Shown: positions 7,571 to 13,697, counted from the first letter of the stretch. The stretch is 13,697 bases of DNA from an uncultured Muribaculaceae bacterium (GCA_910576935.1 CAJTKG010000053.1:1-13697); one strand, 5' to 3'. The notes: generated by a model not told the origin, from the sequence alone. Made by a program: numbers and translations.

Positions 7571-8518
7571 ATGAACCTGTTTAAATCTACAATCTTCCTG
7601 ATCTTATTTATCGCACTGGTTTCATGTAATGACGATGTTTTTGTCGACCGCCCCGATGCCGTCGGCGAAGAGAAAATCGTCATACTTGACGGCGACGGAG
7701 CTCAGACCGAACTGAGCTATACGACAAAACAACTCGAATGTGTGTCGCTTTATCATATCGATGACTGCGTCACCACGGCCTATTCGCCTGACGGCAAAGT
7801 ATTGGCCCGGACTTCTGAAAATGATTATAAAATCACCGAGGCATGTCAGCTGTCCTTAGCCAACGATTTTATCTCTATGTGGATATATTTTGATCGCCGG
7901 GGCATCGTGAGCGCTCATGCCGAAGCAAATGCTTATAACCATGATTTCACAGTCGAGGTGACATTTGACTATGGCCAAAAAACGCAAAGAGCGGTGATCA
8001 TTGTGAAACCGGGCGGCCGTTATCATCTGGCTGATATAAGATATGATTTTTCTTTGGCTGTCAGGGAATCTGTCAGACGGCAGGTCAAACTTCCCGTTGT
8101 CAACAATAATTCAGACACAGAGACACCTGTGACATTCTCACTCTCACCACGTATTCCCGAATACTTCAGATTCGATTTTTCCGGAGAATATGCTCAGATG
8201 CTTGATTCGTCGGCGCCCGACCTTGCTCCCGTGCCGACGCTTGATGCATCGAACGTTCCGGGCCTCTTTGGGCGTGGGGCCATGTTTGTCGATAAGAAAC
8301 TCCAGACATCTGACAGTGATTTATCTGCCGAGGTCAATGCCGTGGCGTCGCCGCATAGCCGGCTTATAATTACCGTCGATGTCGAATATTCAAACATCAA
8401 AGTACCATTCGAGGCTCTGGTGATAAACGTGTCCGGCCGTATGGTGTCTTTCACAGGCGAAGTATCGGTAGCTATTCCGCGAGATTTTAATGTAGTCATA
8501 AACGAGGAAAAACTATGA
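7571..8518 (+). CDS. Lipoprotein of unknown function
   Basis: The ATG at 7571 gives 315 residues beginning with a lipoprotein signal peptide: Lys5, a hydrophobic run 7-17 and lipobox LVSC with Cys19. The residues after the cysteine are Asn-Asp-Asp; acidic residues here are compatible with the surface-export signal described in Bacteroidota lipoproteins, though this is suggestive only. The remainder looks like beta-rich, immunoglobulin-like segments (alternating hydrophobic strands, for example VTFDYGQKTQRAVIIVKPGG). I recognise no catalytic motif and no named family. Its TGA overlaps the next ATG by 4 bases (ATGA), so it is translationally coupled to the PagL-like barrel. The two may form an outer-membrane pair, but that is inference. 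Confidence 0.82.
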   Translation: MNLFKSTIFLILFIALVSCNDDVFVDRPDAVGEEKIVILDGDGAQTELSYTTKQLECVSLYHIDDCVTTAYSPDGKVLARTSENDYKITEACQLSLANDFISMWIYFDRRGIVSAHAEANAYNHDFTVEVTFDYGQKTQRAVIIVKPGGRYHLADIRYDFSLAVRESVRRQVKLPVVNNNSDTETPVTFSLSPRIPEYFRFDFSGEYAQMLDSSAPDLAPVPTLDASNVPGLFGRGAMFVDKKLQTSDSDLSAEVNAVASPHSRLIITVDVEYSNIKVPFEALVINVSGRMVSFTGEVSVAIPRDFNVVINEEKL

Positions 8519-9699
8519 CAGCAAACAAACTTACCCGATATATCCTCCTGCTGTTGGCGGCAATAAGCTTTGACCGCACCGAAGCCGCCGAAACCTTTGA
8601 CTCGACACATGTCATCAACCGCTTTGCCGTCGAGGCCGGTGTTGCCGGCATCCCGCCTACAAGTCCGTTTTTCAAAGGCGAGAATAGCGAAGGCCGGAGA
8701 ATAACCCTTTCGTCGTCATTACACCTCAAATACGGCTTCAGTTTCGCTCCGTCGACGGTCAACGGACGTTGGCTGCCCGGTTCTTATCAAGGACTCGGCC
8801 TGGGAGTCAACACTTTCACCCCGGGCAACATGCTTGGCGTCCCCGTGTCGCTCTATGTCTATCAGGGAGCGCCGTTCTGGCGCATATCATCCAAAATTTC
8901 GCTTGGCTACGAATGGCAGTTTGGTGCTTCGTTCGGCTGGAAAAAGAATAACAAAGAAACCGACCCCCTGAATGTCGTAGGCTCACATACAAACGCATAC
9001 ATAAATCTCGGTCTGCGTATTGACTATAGGATGCGACCCGAGTTGTCGCTTGTAGCCGTGGCCGACGGCTCTCATTTCTCAAACGGCAACACAAGCCAGC
9101 CCAATTCGGGGGTCAACACTATAGGCGTCAGATTCGGAGTAGTATATACTCCCGGTGTCGCAGGCCGTGATAGCGGCTTTGAGCCGTTACCCGACTTCCG
9201 TCGCGGCATAAGCTACGACCTATTGCTTTATGGCGCATGGCGAAGCCGAATCTTCGAGAGCGGTGGCGAAAAAAGCATTTTGCCAGGTAAATTCGGAGTT
9301 GCCGGCATAAGTTTTGCGCCCATGTATGATGTCTGCCGACTATTTCGCGCAGGCCTCTCGCTTGATTTGCAGTATGATGAAAGCTCCGGACTAAAAAAAT
9401 ACCAAGTTGATGGGTCGCCCGATTCCTCACCGCTTTTCTATCGGCCGCCGTTCATTAAGAGTGTGAGTGCGGGACTTTCGGCGCGGGCCGAATTTGTCAT
9501 GCCCATATTTTCGGTGGCTGTCGGTTTCGGACGCAATATGCTCGGACCGTCCGACTCGCGCCAATTTTATCAGACACTTAACCTCAAAGCCTTCATCGTG
9601 CGAGATCTTTTTCTCAACGTAGGCTATCGGCTTCACGATTTCAAAAGCCCCTCCAATCTAATGCTGGGCTTCGGTTACCGCTTCAATAGTCATCATTGA
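8515..9699 (+). CDS. PagL/acyloxyacyl-hydrolase-like outer-membrane beta-barrel
   Basis: The 394-residue protein begins with a signal peptide (hydrophobic run about 9-18, probable cleavage after TEA, residue 24). Amphipathic beta-strands fill the rest, ending in an aromatic-rich strand (LGFGYRFNSHH), as expected of a barrel. The segment SHFSNGNTSQPNSG contains the His-x-Ser pair (His187, Ser189) and QPN-x-G context of PagL lipid A 3-O-deacylase. PagL removes the 3-linked acyl chain of lipid A at the outer membrane. The position of the third PagL catalytic residue (Glu140 in Pseudomonas, 14 residues after His126) is Asn201 here. The protein is about twice the size of Pseudomonas PagL, with extra strands in its second half. 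The fold and family are likely; the activity is not proven. Confidence 0.82.
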   Translation: MTANKLTRYILLLLAAISFDRTEAAETFDSTHVINRFAVEAGVAGIPPTSPFFKGENSEGRRITLSSSLHLKYGFSFAPSTVNGRWLPGSYQGLGLGVNTFTPGNMLGVPVSLYVYQGAPFWRISSKISLGYEWQFGASFGWKKNNKETDPLNVVGSHTNAYINLGLRIDYRMRPELSLVAVADGSHFSNGNTSQPNSGVNTIGVRFGVVYTPGVAGRDSGFEPLPDFRRGISYDLLLYGAWRSRIFESGGEKSILPGKFGVAGISFAPMYDVCRLFRAGLSLDLQYDESSGLKKYQVDGSPDSSPLFYRPPFIKSVSAGLSARAEFVMPIFSVAVGFGRNMLGPSDSRQFYQTLNLKAFIVRDLFLNVGYRLHDFKSPSNLMLGFGYRFNSHH

Positions 9700-9724
9700 T
9701 TAAATAGCTTCAATTCTTTAATCA
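9697..9724 (+). repeat. Inverted repeat at the PagL-like stop codon
   Basis: TGATTAAA (9697-9704, including the stop) pairs with TTTAATCA (9717-9724) around a 12-nt loop. It is AT-rich and lacks a T-run, so it is more likely a 3' stem or chance than a terminator. Confidence 0.3.
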
Positions 9725-9782
9725 GATTGCACCCGTTTGGACGCTGCGCCCCGCGGTACCTTTAGGATAGCAATATAATAAA

Positions 9783-9816
9783 ATAAAGAGAAACTCATCA
9801 CTGAGTTTCTCTTTAT
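9783..9816. terminator. Strong hairpin terminator after the PagL-like gene
   Basis: AAAGAGAAACTCA (9785-9797), loop TCAC, then TGAGTTTCTCTTT (9802-9814), plus two further A-T pairs, makes a 15-bp perfect stem with a tetraloop. The A-rich and T-rich arms can supply the U-tract in either direction, so it could stop plus-strand transcripts from the lipoprotein pair and minus-strand transcripts from the lpxH side. Confidence 0.85.
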
Positions 9817-10036
9817 GGGTTTCCAATAGGTACAATTTCTAAGGTAAAAAAGATTGTTTTAGGTTTGTGAGACAAAGGTGGCCGTTTTTTGGCAAGCTGC
9901 CAAATAATTTTATATGTTTTACGACATCATTCTTTAGCTACTTTTGCTCCGATATTGTCTTTTTTGGATGTAATATGCTCGTGTATTGTGAGTTGTTAAT
10001 TGTTGAGCAACACGTCTAAACGGATGTGGCACGCTG
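9817..10036. other. Gene-free AT-rich stretch with a possible orphan promoter
   Basis: No credible protein gene lies between the terminator hairpin and the lpxH stop. It holds a 7-bp inverted repeat, TTTGGCA-AGC-TGCCAAA (9888-9904). It also holds a TAnnTTTG match on the plus strand, TACTTTTG (9939-9946), followed by C, with only a weak TTTT/TTTA at the -33 position. A transcript from near 9952 would run antisense into the lpxH 3' end. The longest short reading frame there has only 14 codons and is unlikely to be real. Confidence 0.35.
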
Positions 10037-10813
10037 TTATTTTATGTTAAAATCACAAGTATCGCTTGCATATTGTTTGAGCGCGAAGTTTTCGCCGTCG
10101 AAGACGCCATAGCTGAAATTGCTTATCCAGTCACCTAATATTACGAGTCGAGTCTTGTCACCGATGACCTTGTCTGTCATGACGTGGTGATGGCCGATGA
10201 TGATGTAATCTGTGTCGGGATGCTCGGCGGCGAAAGTCCGGGCCCATGGTTCTACCGTCGGCGCGATGTCGCGGTCGTATGAAATATCGGCGCTCCCGGA
10301 TTTGCGGCTGTCGGCGCTCCAGGCGTGCGCGAAAGGTATGGTCCAGCGCGGGTGTATGGCTGAATATAATTTTTGGCAGAATCGGTTACGGAAGATTGAC
10401 CGGATGAGTCTGAATGATGGCTTCAGATGTCCGAGTCCGTCGCCATGTGACAGGAGGAAACGACAGCCGTCAATAGTGACGCTTTCGCTGCCGTCAATGA
10501 CGGTGATGCCTATTTCGTCGCGGAGGTAGTCAAAGAGCCATATGTCGTGGTTGCCTTTAAACCATATTATTTCAACGCCTGCGTCGGCCATGCGGGCGAG
10601 TGTGCCGAAAAAACGCAGATATCCGCGAGGTGCCACGGTTTTGTATTCAAACCAGTAGTCGAGGATGTCGCCTAAAAGGTAGAGCCGCCGGGCTGTCGGC
10701 GTTATGCTGTCAAGAAAATTGCATACAAGACGTTCGCGGCGACGGTCGTTGCCTATGTGGGCGGCTCCCAGATGGAGGTCGCTGATGAAATAGGTGAGTC
10801 GGCGGTCGTCCAT
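10037..10813 (-). CDS. lpxH: UDP-2,3-diacylglucosamine diphosphatase (LpxH-type)
   Basis: The 258-residue calcineurin-like phosphoesterase carries all metal motifs in order: DLHLG (Asp12, His14), GDILDYWFE (Asp49), GNHD (88-90 NHD), SHGDG (His123) and GHHH (208-210). This is the pattern of LpxH, which uses two metal ions to split UDP-2,3-diacylglucosamine to lipid X and UMP in lipid A synthesis at the inner membrane. The length is slightly above that of E. coli LpxH. Another member of the phosphoesterase superfamily cannot be fully excluded. The start at 10813 is 3 bases after the stop of the DUF59 gene, indicating an operon. The gene is convergent with the PagL-like pair. Confidence 0.88.
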   Translation of the reverse strand: MDDRRLTYFISDLHLGAAHIGNDRRRERLVCNFLDSITPTARRLYLLGDILDYWFEYKTVAPRGYLRFFGTLARMADAGVEIIWFKGNHDIWLFDYLRDEIGITVIDGSESVTIDGCRFLLSHGDGLGHLKPSFRLIRSIFRNRFCQKLYSAIHPRWTIPFAHAWSADSRKSGSADISYDRDIAPTVEPWARTFAAEHPDTDYIIIGHHHVMTDKVIGDKTRLVILGDWISNFSYGVFDGENFALKQYASDTCDFNIK

Positions 10814-10816
10814 GTC

Positions 10817-11137
10817 TTAAAGGAATCCGAGCTCGAGTTTGGCTTCGTCGCTCATCATGTCTTTGGTCCATTCCGGCTCGAAGACGATGTTGATGTTGAC
10901 TGATTTTACGCCTTCGATGCTTTCGAGTTTATAGCGTGCGTCTTCGACGAGGAAATCGGCTGCCGGACAATTGGGCGCGGTCAGAGTCATGTCGATGTCG
11001 AGGTTGCCGTCGTCGTCGACTTCGATGCGGTATATCAGACCGAGGCTGTAGATGTCGACGGGTATCTCCGGATCAAAGACCGTGCGGAGCATTTCGACGG
11101 TCTTTTCTTCTATCTGTGTGCGTTGCTGTTCTGTCAT
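10817..11137 (-). CDS. MIP18/DUF59-family Fe-S cluster assembly protein (SufT-like)
   Basis: The 106-residue protein has the family signatures DPEIPVDIYSLGLIY (about 22-36) and TLTAPNCPAADFL, with the conserved Cys57. These small proteins help maturation or transfer of Fe-S clusters (SufT, and CIAO2 in eukaryotes). I chose the ATG at 11137 because the family N-terminus begins here. The frame stays open upstream to about 11395, but that extension is Arg/Pro-rich and runs through the Rhs relic, so it is not coding. A TATTTTTG element lies 7 bases upstream, predicting an almost leaderless mRNA. lpxH follows after 3 bases. Confidence 0.92.
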   Translation of the reverse strand: MTEQQRTQIEEKTVEMLRTVFDPEIPVDIYSLGLIYRIEVDDDGNLDIDMTLTAPNCPAADFLVEDARYKLESIEGVKSVNINIVFEPEWTKDMMSDEAKLELGFL

Positions 11138-11144
11138 AATAGTG

Positions 11145-11176
11145 CAAAAATAATAAAAACAGCCGTGACGGTGAAA
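11145..11176 (-). promoter_or_regulatory. Promoter of the DUF59-lpxH operon
   Basis: On the minus strand TTTC (11173-11176), 20 bases, then TATTTTTG (11145-11152) is close to the Bacteroides consensus, with one mismatch in the -33 box. The -7 box ends 7 bases before the ATG at 11137, so transcription would begin about 0-3 bases from the start codon. An AGCCG...CGGCT stem followed by TTTTTATT on the minus strand overlaps it and could act as a weak terminator for readthrough from the Rhs relic. Confidence 0.5.
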
Positions 11177-11275
11177 TTTCGGCTCTTTAATTTTCTCTTG
11201 AATTGCGCTCTCCTGCTCGGCGAAGCGGTTTCTACGATATAATAACGGCGCTATTTGACTGTTACAATATACTTT

Positions 11276-11407
11276 GCCGAAGCGTCCGAGGTGGGCGCGT
11301 GGCGGCGGGCATGGAAGTTGTATTCGTCGCGGCCGTCGGCGCCGAGCCATTCTTTGCCTCCGTAGAGTCGTTGCATGTCGGCGGGTCGCTGCCACGACGC
11401 ATCACAG
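11276..11407 (-). pseudogene. Decayed Rhs core-end fragment with a frameshift
   Basis: Minus-strand translation gives an Rhs core end: DMQRLYGGKEWLG, then ADGRDEYNFHARRHAP. The frame then breaks. Where the intact core at 13649-13652 has four G on the plus strand, this copy has three (11293-11295). Restoring one base continues the core as HLGRFGK. The stretch 11279-11340 matches 13635-13697 over about 62 bases with four mismatches and this one-base gap. No toxin domain follows; the sequence runs straight into the DUF59 promoter. It is a remnant of an older Rhs end or of a duplication made when the present cassette arrived. Confidence 0.8.
11279..11340. repeat. Direct repeat of Rhs core, left copy
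   Basis: This copy is nearly identical, in the same orientation, to 13635-13697, with four mismatches and one single-base gap by eye. The two copies bracket the toxin-tip and immunity genes. The right copy is cut by the window edge, so the true repeat is probably longer. Confidence 0.85.
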
Positions 11408-11462
11408 CTTTGTATTATATCATGACTAAGTATATTCATTACACATTATCAAGAGTCTATAA

Positions 11463-12248
11463 TTATTTAGCGACCTCAATGCCAAGTTGGCGGAATTTAT
11501 CGCGATAATCTTTTAGCTTATGCGTCTCCGACAGTCTTACGCTCCAGGCATATATATCGTTATCAAAGATATACTCGAAAACGTTTAACGAATCGTACAC
11601 AACTACACCGGTATATATATATCCATAGTTTGAATCTACCATATACAAATATTTTTCTACGGTTTTATAATTAGGCCCATATATCTTATAGTCAAGAGCT
11701 TTTCCCGTATTGATAAAACTTGAATAATAATCCCCCGCATCTTTTTCAGGTTTTATGATAAAACATAATATAGGCTTAGCCGTAATATCATCAGGGTTGT
11801 CATATATTATTACCCCGAACGCTTTTCCCGAATTATAATAATAGGAATATTTTTCTGCCGCTTTTAAGTCGCCCCAGACAGAACTTGCAAGCAAAATAGC
11901 ACCGGGAATATCGTTGATTTCCACTCCAACAGAATCTACGAAATGGGGGTTAAGAAACGATACACGCAGATTCTCAATTTTATTTTTTTTGAACGAATCA
12001 TTAACGAAATCATCAACCACAGGCTTTATAAACTTAGTCAAGCTATCCAGTTCATTCCATCTATATACAGTCAGCGTCGTGTCAAAATAGAGCGAATCTG
12101 TTAATTCCGGCAGGTCAGTCGAGCTGGCTATATATGGTATTGATTTATCCCAGATGTATATGTTAATCGTATCGTTGTAATTGCTATTCCAGCCAAAGCA
12201 TATCAAATATGAAATCGCGGTTAAGATGAATAATAGAATCTGTTTCAT
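11463..12248 (-). CDS. Second candidate immunity protein, membrane-anchored
   Basis: The 261-residue protein from the ATG at 12248 has an N-terminal hydrophobic segment (about 4-18) after Lys2, a signal anchor or signal peptide; YLIC is only a weak lipobox. The rest is acidic and rich in Tyr, Asp and Ile. Residues 56-84 align with residues 51-79 of the preceding gene at 14 of 29 identical positions by eye (shared DTT, WN, SLTK, KP and D-F-x-x-D), and later segments also look alike, so the two are paralogues. I know no named family. It lies 16 bases after the first candidate, in AT-rich DNA unlike the housekeeping genes. An upstream ATG at 12311 would overlap the previous gene and is less likely. 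Position and pairing suggest protection against the Rhs toxin. Confidence 0.75.
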   Translation of the reverse strand: MKQILLFILTAISYLICFGWNSNYNDTINIYIWDKSIPYIASSTDLPELTDSLYFDTTLTVYRWNELDSLTKFIKPVVDDFVNDSFKKNKIENLRVSFLNPHFVDSVGVEINDIPGAILLASSVWGDLKAAEKYSYYYNSGKAFGVIIYDNPDDITAKPILCFIIKPEKDAGDYYSSFINTGKALDYKIYGPNYKTVEKYLYMVDSNYGYIYTGVVVYDSLNVFEYIFDNDIYAWSVRLSETHKLKDYRDKFRQLGIEVAK

Positions 12249-12264
12249 ATTTAATATCAGTATA

Positions 12265-12957
12265 TTATCTACAGTTTTGAACAATCGAATCCCATAGAGA
12301 TGAATAATCAAGCTGAATTTCGGGATATTTATAGTCTGTATACAGTATATTCCTGCGTTTAAAGTAGACCGGGGTTAACTTATTGTCGATCAGTACTACC
12401 ACAAGCCCGTTGCGTTTGCGTTCAATGTCAACCGTATTGAGGTAATAAATGCTGTCTGATTTTAAAATCAATGAGTCAAGTGTGCAAATTTCAACTTTAG
12501 AGCCGCTATTGCTAAAACAATCAGCAAAAATCGACTCACATCCTTTATCTGCGCCGATATACAATACTTTCTGTCGATTGTCCACAGAATCGACCATTAT
12601 ACCCAAAACGGTTTTATCATAAAATAGCCGATTTTTTGCATATTGATCTTCTCCGAATAGAGTAAAACCGTCAAGTCCCTGTTTGGTTTTACTTAAGGTC
12701 AATATATATTTATCATCCCGATCTTGAAAAAAGTCATAGATAATTGGTTTGAGCAACTTGGTCAGAGAGTTAGAATCATTCCATATCATTTGTTCAAATG
12801 TTGTGTCTATCGTAATCGTCATCGGCTTCAAACGGGTCGTGGAATCTACTCTTGTATAGCGTTTATAATGAACATCGGTTTGAGACGAATATATAAATTC
12901 GGCTACAAGACATAATAATACAAGACATAATAATATGAATAAAACTATTTTTTTCAT
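12265..12957 (-). CDS. Candidate immunity protein to the Rhs JAB toxin, membrane-anchored
   Basis: The 230-residue protein starts with a Lys-Lys pair followed by a hydrophobic segment (about 4-22), then a soluble domain. This predicts an inner-membrane anchor with the domain in the periplasm. No known catalytic motif is visible. Its ATG overlaps the Rhs stop by 4 bases (ATGA), the tight coupling expected for a cognate immunity gene that must be made with its toxin. It is a paralogue of the next gene (see the 51-79 segment). The DNA is markedly AT-rich; for example 12721-12780 has 19 G/C in 60. Immunity function is inferred from position, not from a recognised family. Confidence 0.77.
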   Translation of the reverse strand: MKKIVLFILLCLVLLCLVAEFIYSSQTDVHYKRYTRVDSTTRLKPMTITIDTTFEQMIWNDSNSLTKLLKPIIYDFFQDRDDKYILTLSKTKQGLDGFTLFGEDQYAKNRLFYDKTVLGIMVDSVDNRQKVLYIGADKGCESIFADCFSNSGSKVEICTLDSLILKSDSIYYLNTVDIERKRNGLVVVLIDNKLTPVYFKRRNILYTDYKYPEIQLDYSSLWDSIVQNCR

Positions 12958-13697
12958 CGTTTTAAAGGTATTACAAATTCAAATTCAGGGAGTTCGCGCA
13001 TATCATTAAATGGAGTCTTTTCATCATAATATTTAATGGGAAAACGCGTGTCTTTTGGATATATAGCAGCAGAAGCATTCGGATGATAAAAATGAATTCG
13101 TGCTACAAATCGTTTATCTGCATCTGATGGCTCTCCACTGCTTGACGGATGAATATGGTTATAATCGGTCATATTTAAATCCGTTTTAATAAATAAGGAA
13201 AATGCGAAGTCTCCTGAATAATCTAAACTTTCAAAATGAGATGTGCCAATAAAATCAATTGTTCCATACAGAGGCGAATTCGTTTTTGTTTGAGACCATT
13301 CTACAGAAGTATTATCTCTTAAAAATGTAAATAATTCATCTGAATTTGAACCTACATTAAATAAATCGACCCTACAGACTTCGCCGTCTTTATTTTGCAG
13401 AAAAGTCTCGTGTGAAGCCATGAATTCTTTGCTGACTTCGATTGAGGCGTCAAGGTTGTCGTTGAAGATGACGTCTTTTTCGTCGTCATTTACTTCCAAT
13501 ATATAAAACTGGCCACTTTCGTCAAGACGATATATATCTTCACCCGTCGGGTCGATATACATAATTGGATTTCCTGCGCAGTAGGCGTAGGGTGAGATGT
13601 CGTAGTATTTTTCTGCCATGGGGTCGGGGGTTGTGAAGCGGGCGAGGTGGGGCGCGTGGCGGCGGGCATGGAAGTCGTATTCGTCACGGCCGTCGGC
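12954..13697 (-). CDS. Rhs-family protein, C-terminal part with JAB-like toxin domain (partial)
   Basis: Only the last 247 residues are in the window; the frame is open to the right edge, so the gene begins outside. Visible residues 1-53 are the end of the Rhs core (YDFHARRHAP, RFTTPDP, SPYAYCAGNP, YIDPTGED). A variable tip of about 195 residues follows. It contains the JAMM metal-binding signature: His181-x-His183-Pro, then Ser191-x-x-Asp194, with Glu133 in SVEW as a plausible third element. This fits the JAB-like toxin 1 class seen in Bacteroidota polymorphic toxins, a putative zinc metallopeptidase. Rhs cores form a shell around such tips and are usually exported to act on neighbouring cells; no secretion genes are in view. 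The tip is AT-rich compared with the core. Two candidate immunity genes follow directly. Confidence 0.88.
   Translation of the reverse strand, partial: ADGRDEYDFHARRHAPHLARFTTPDPMAEKYYDISPYAYCAGNPIMYIDPTGEDIYRLDESGQFYILEVNDDEKDVIFNDNLDASIEVSKEFMASHETFLQNKDGEVCRVDLFNVGSNSDELFTFLRDNTSVEWSQTKTNSPLYGTIDFIGTSHFESLDYSGDFAFSLFIKTDLNMTDYNHIHPSSSGEPSDADKRFVARIHFYHPNASAAIYPKDTRFPIKYYDEKTPFNDMRELPEFEFVIPLKR
13635..13697. repeat. Direct repeat of Rhs core, right copy (cut by window edge)
   Basis: This is the part of the intact Rhs core that matches 11279-11340. It encodes GRDEYDFHARRHAPHLARF in an open frame, whereas the left copy is frameshifted. Confidence 0.85.

Noticed and set aside
11138..11395. 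N-terminal extension of the DUF59 protein
   Set aside because: It is Arg/Pro-rich, passes through the shifted frame of the Rhs relic and the promoter, and bears no resemblance to the family.
11251..11439. Separate small protein containing YGGKEWLGADGRDEYNFHARRHAP
   Set aside because: It is an Rhs core fragment ended by a frameshift; the flanking residues are not Rhs-like, so it is better called a relic.
13490..13687. 65-residue minus-strand open frame at the right edge
   Set aside because: It is an out-of-frame shadow of the Rhs core; the true Rhs frame is open through the whole stretch.
1..13697. CRISPR array, insertion sequence or prophage attachment site
   Set aside because: No regularly spaced direct repeats, transposase-like frames, or tRNA-end duplication were seen; the only long direct repeat is Rhs core.

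Overview
The window looks like a chromosomal segment of a Bacteroidales bacterium, possibly Muribaculaceae-like (family placement is a guess). The basis is the recurring TTTG-N20-TAnnTTTG promoter pattern, the near absence of Shine-Dalgarno-like sequences, a Bacteroidota-type Rhs core (YDFHAR...SPYAYC...NP), and typical Bacteroidales housekeeping proteins.

Layout. At the left edge are a tRNA-Gln(CTG) and ychF, both on the minus strand. Divergent from ychF runs a tightly packed plus-strand operon: a sugar-phosphate nucleotidyltransferase, tgt (queuosine tRNA modification) and an LptF/LptG-type LPS export permease. It ends at a strong hairpin that also faces a convergent small gene for an 11-residue-repeat, LEA-like amphipathic helical protein. 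Next, on the plus strand, come priA and then a two-gene unit made of an unrecognised lipoprotein and a PagL/acyloxyacyl-hydrolase-like outer-membrane barrel, with a 4-base ATGA overlap. After a terminator hairpin and about 220 bases without a gene, a minus-strand pair encodes a MIP18/DUF59 Fe-S assembly factor and an LpxH-type UDP-2,3-diacylglucosamine diphosphatase.

The right end (about 11.25-13.7 kb) is the accessory part. The C-terminal end of an Rhs protein enters from the right edge on the minus strand. It carries a JAB/JAMM-type putative metalloprotease toxin tip (HxHP...SxxD) and is followed by two AT-rich, membrane-anchored, mutually related genes that are the obvious immunity candidates. 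Just beyond them lies a decayed, frameshifted copy of the Rhs core end, nearly identical to the intact core at the window edge. The toxin/immunity cassette is therefore bracketed by a direct repeat, as expected for cassette exchange by recombination in Rhs loci.

Several genes concern the envelope: LPS transport (LptF/G), lipid A synthesis (LpxH), possible lipid A deacylation (PagL-like), and the Rhs toxin system with membrane-tethered immunity proteins. The rest are translation, tRNA, replication-restart and Fe-S housekeeping.
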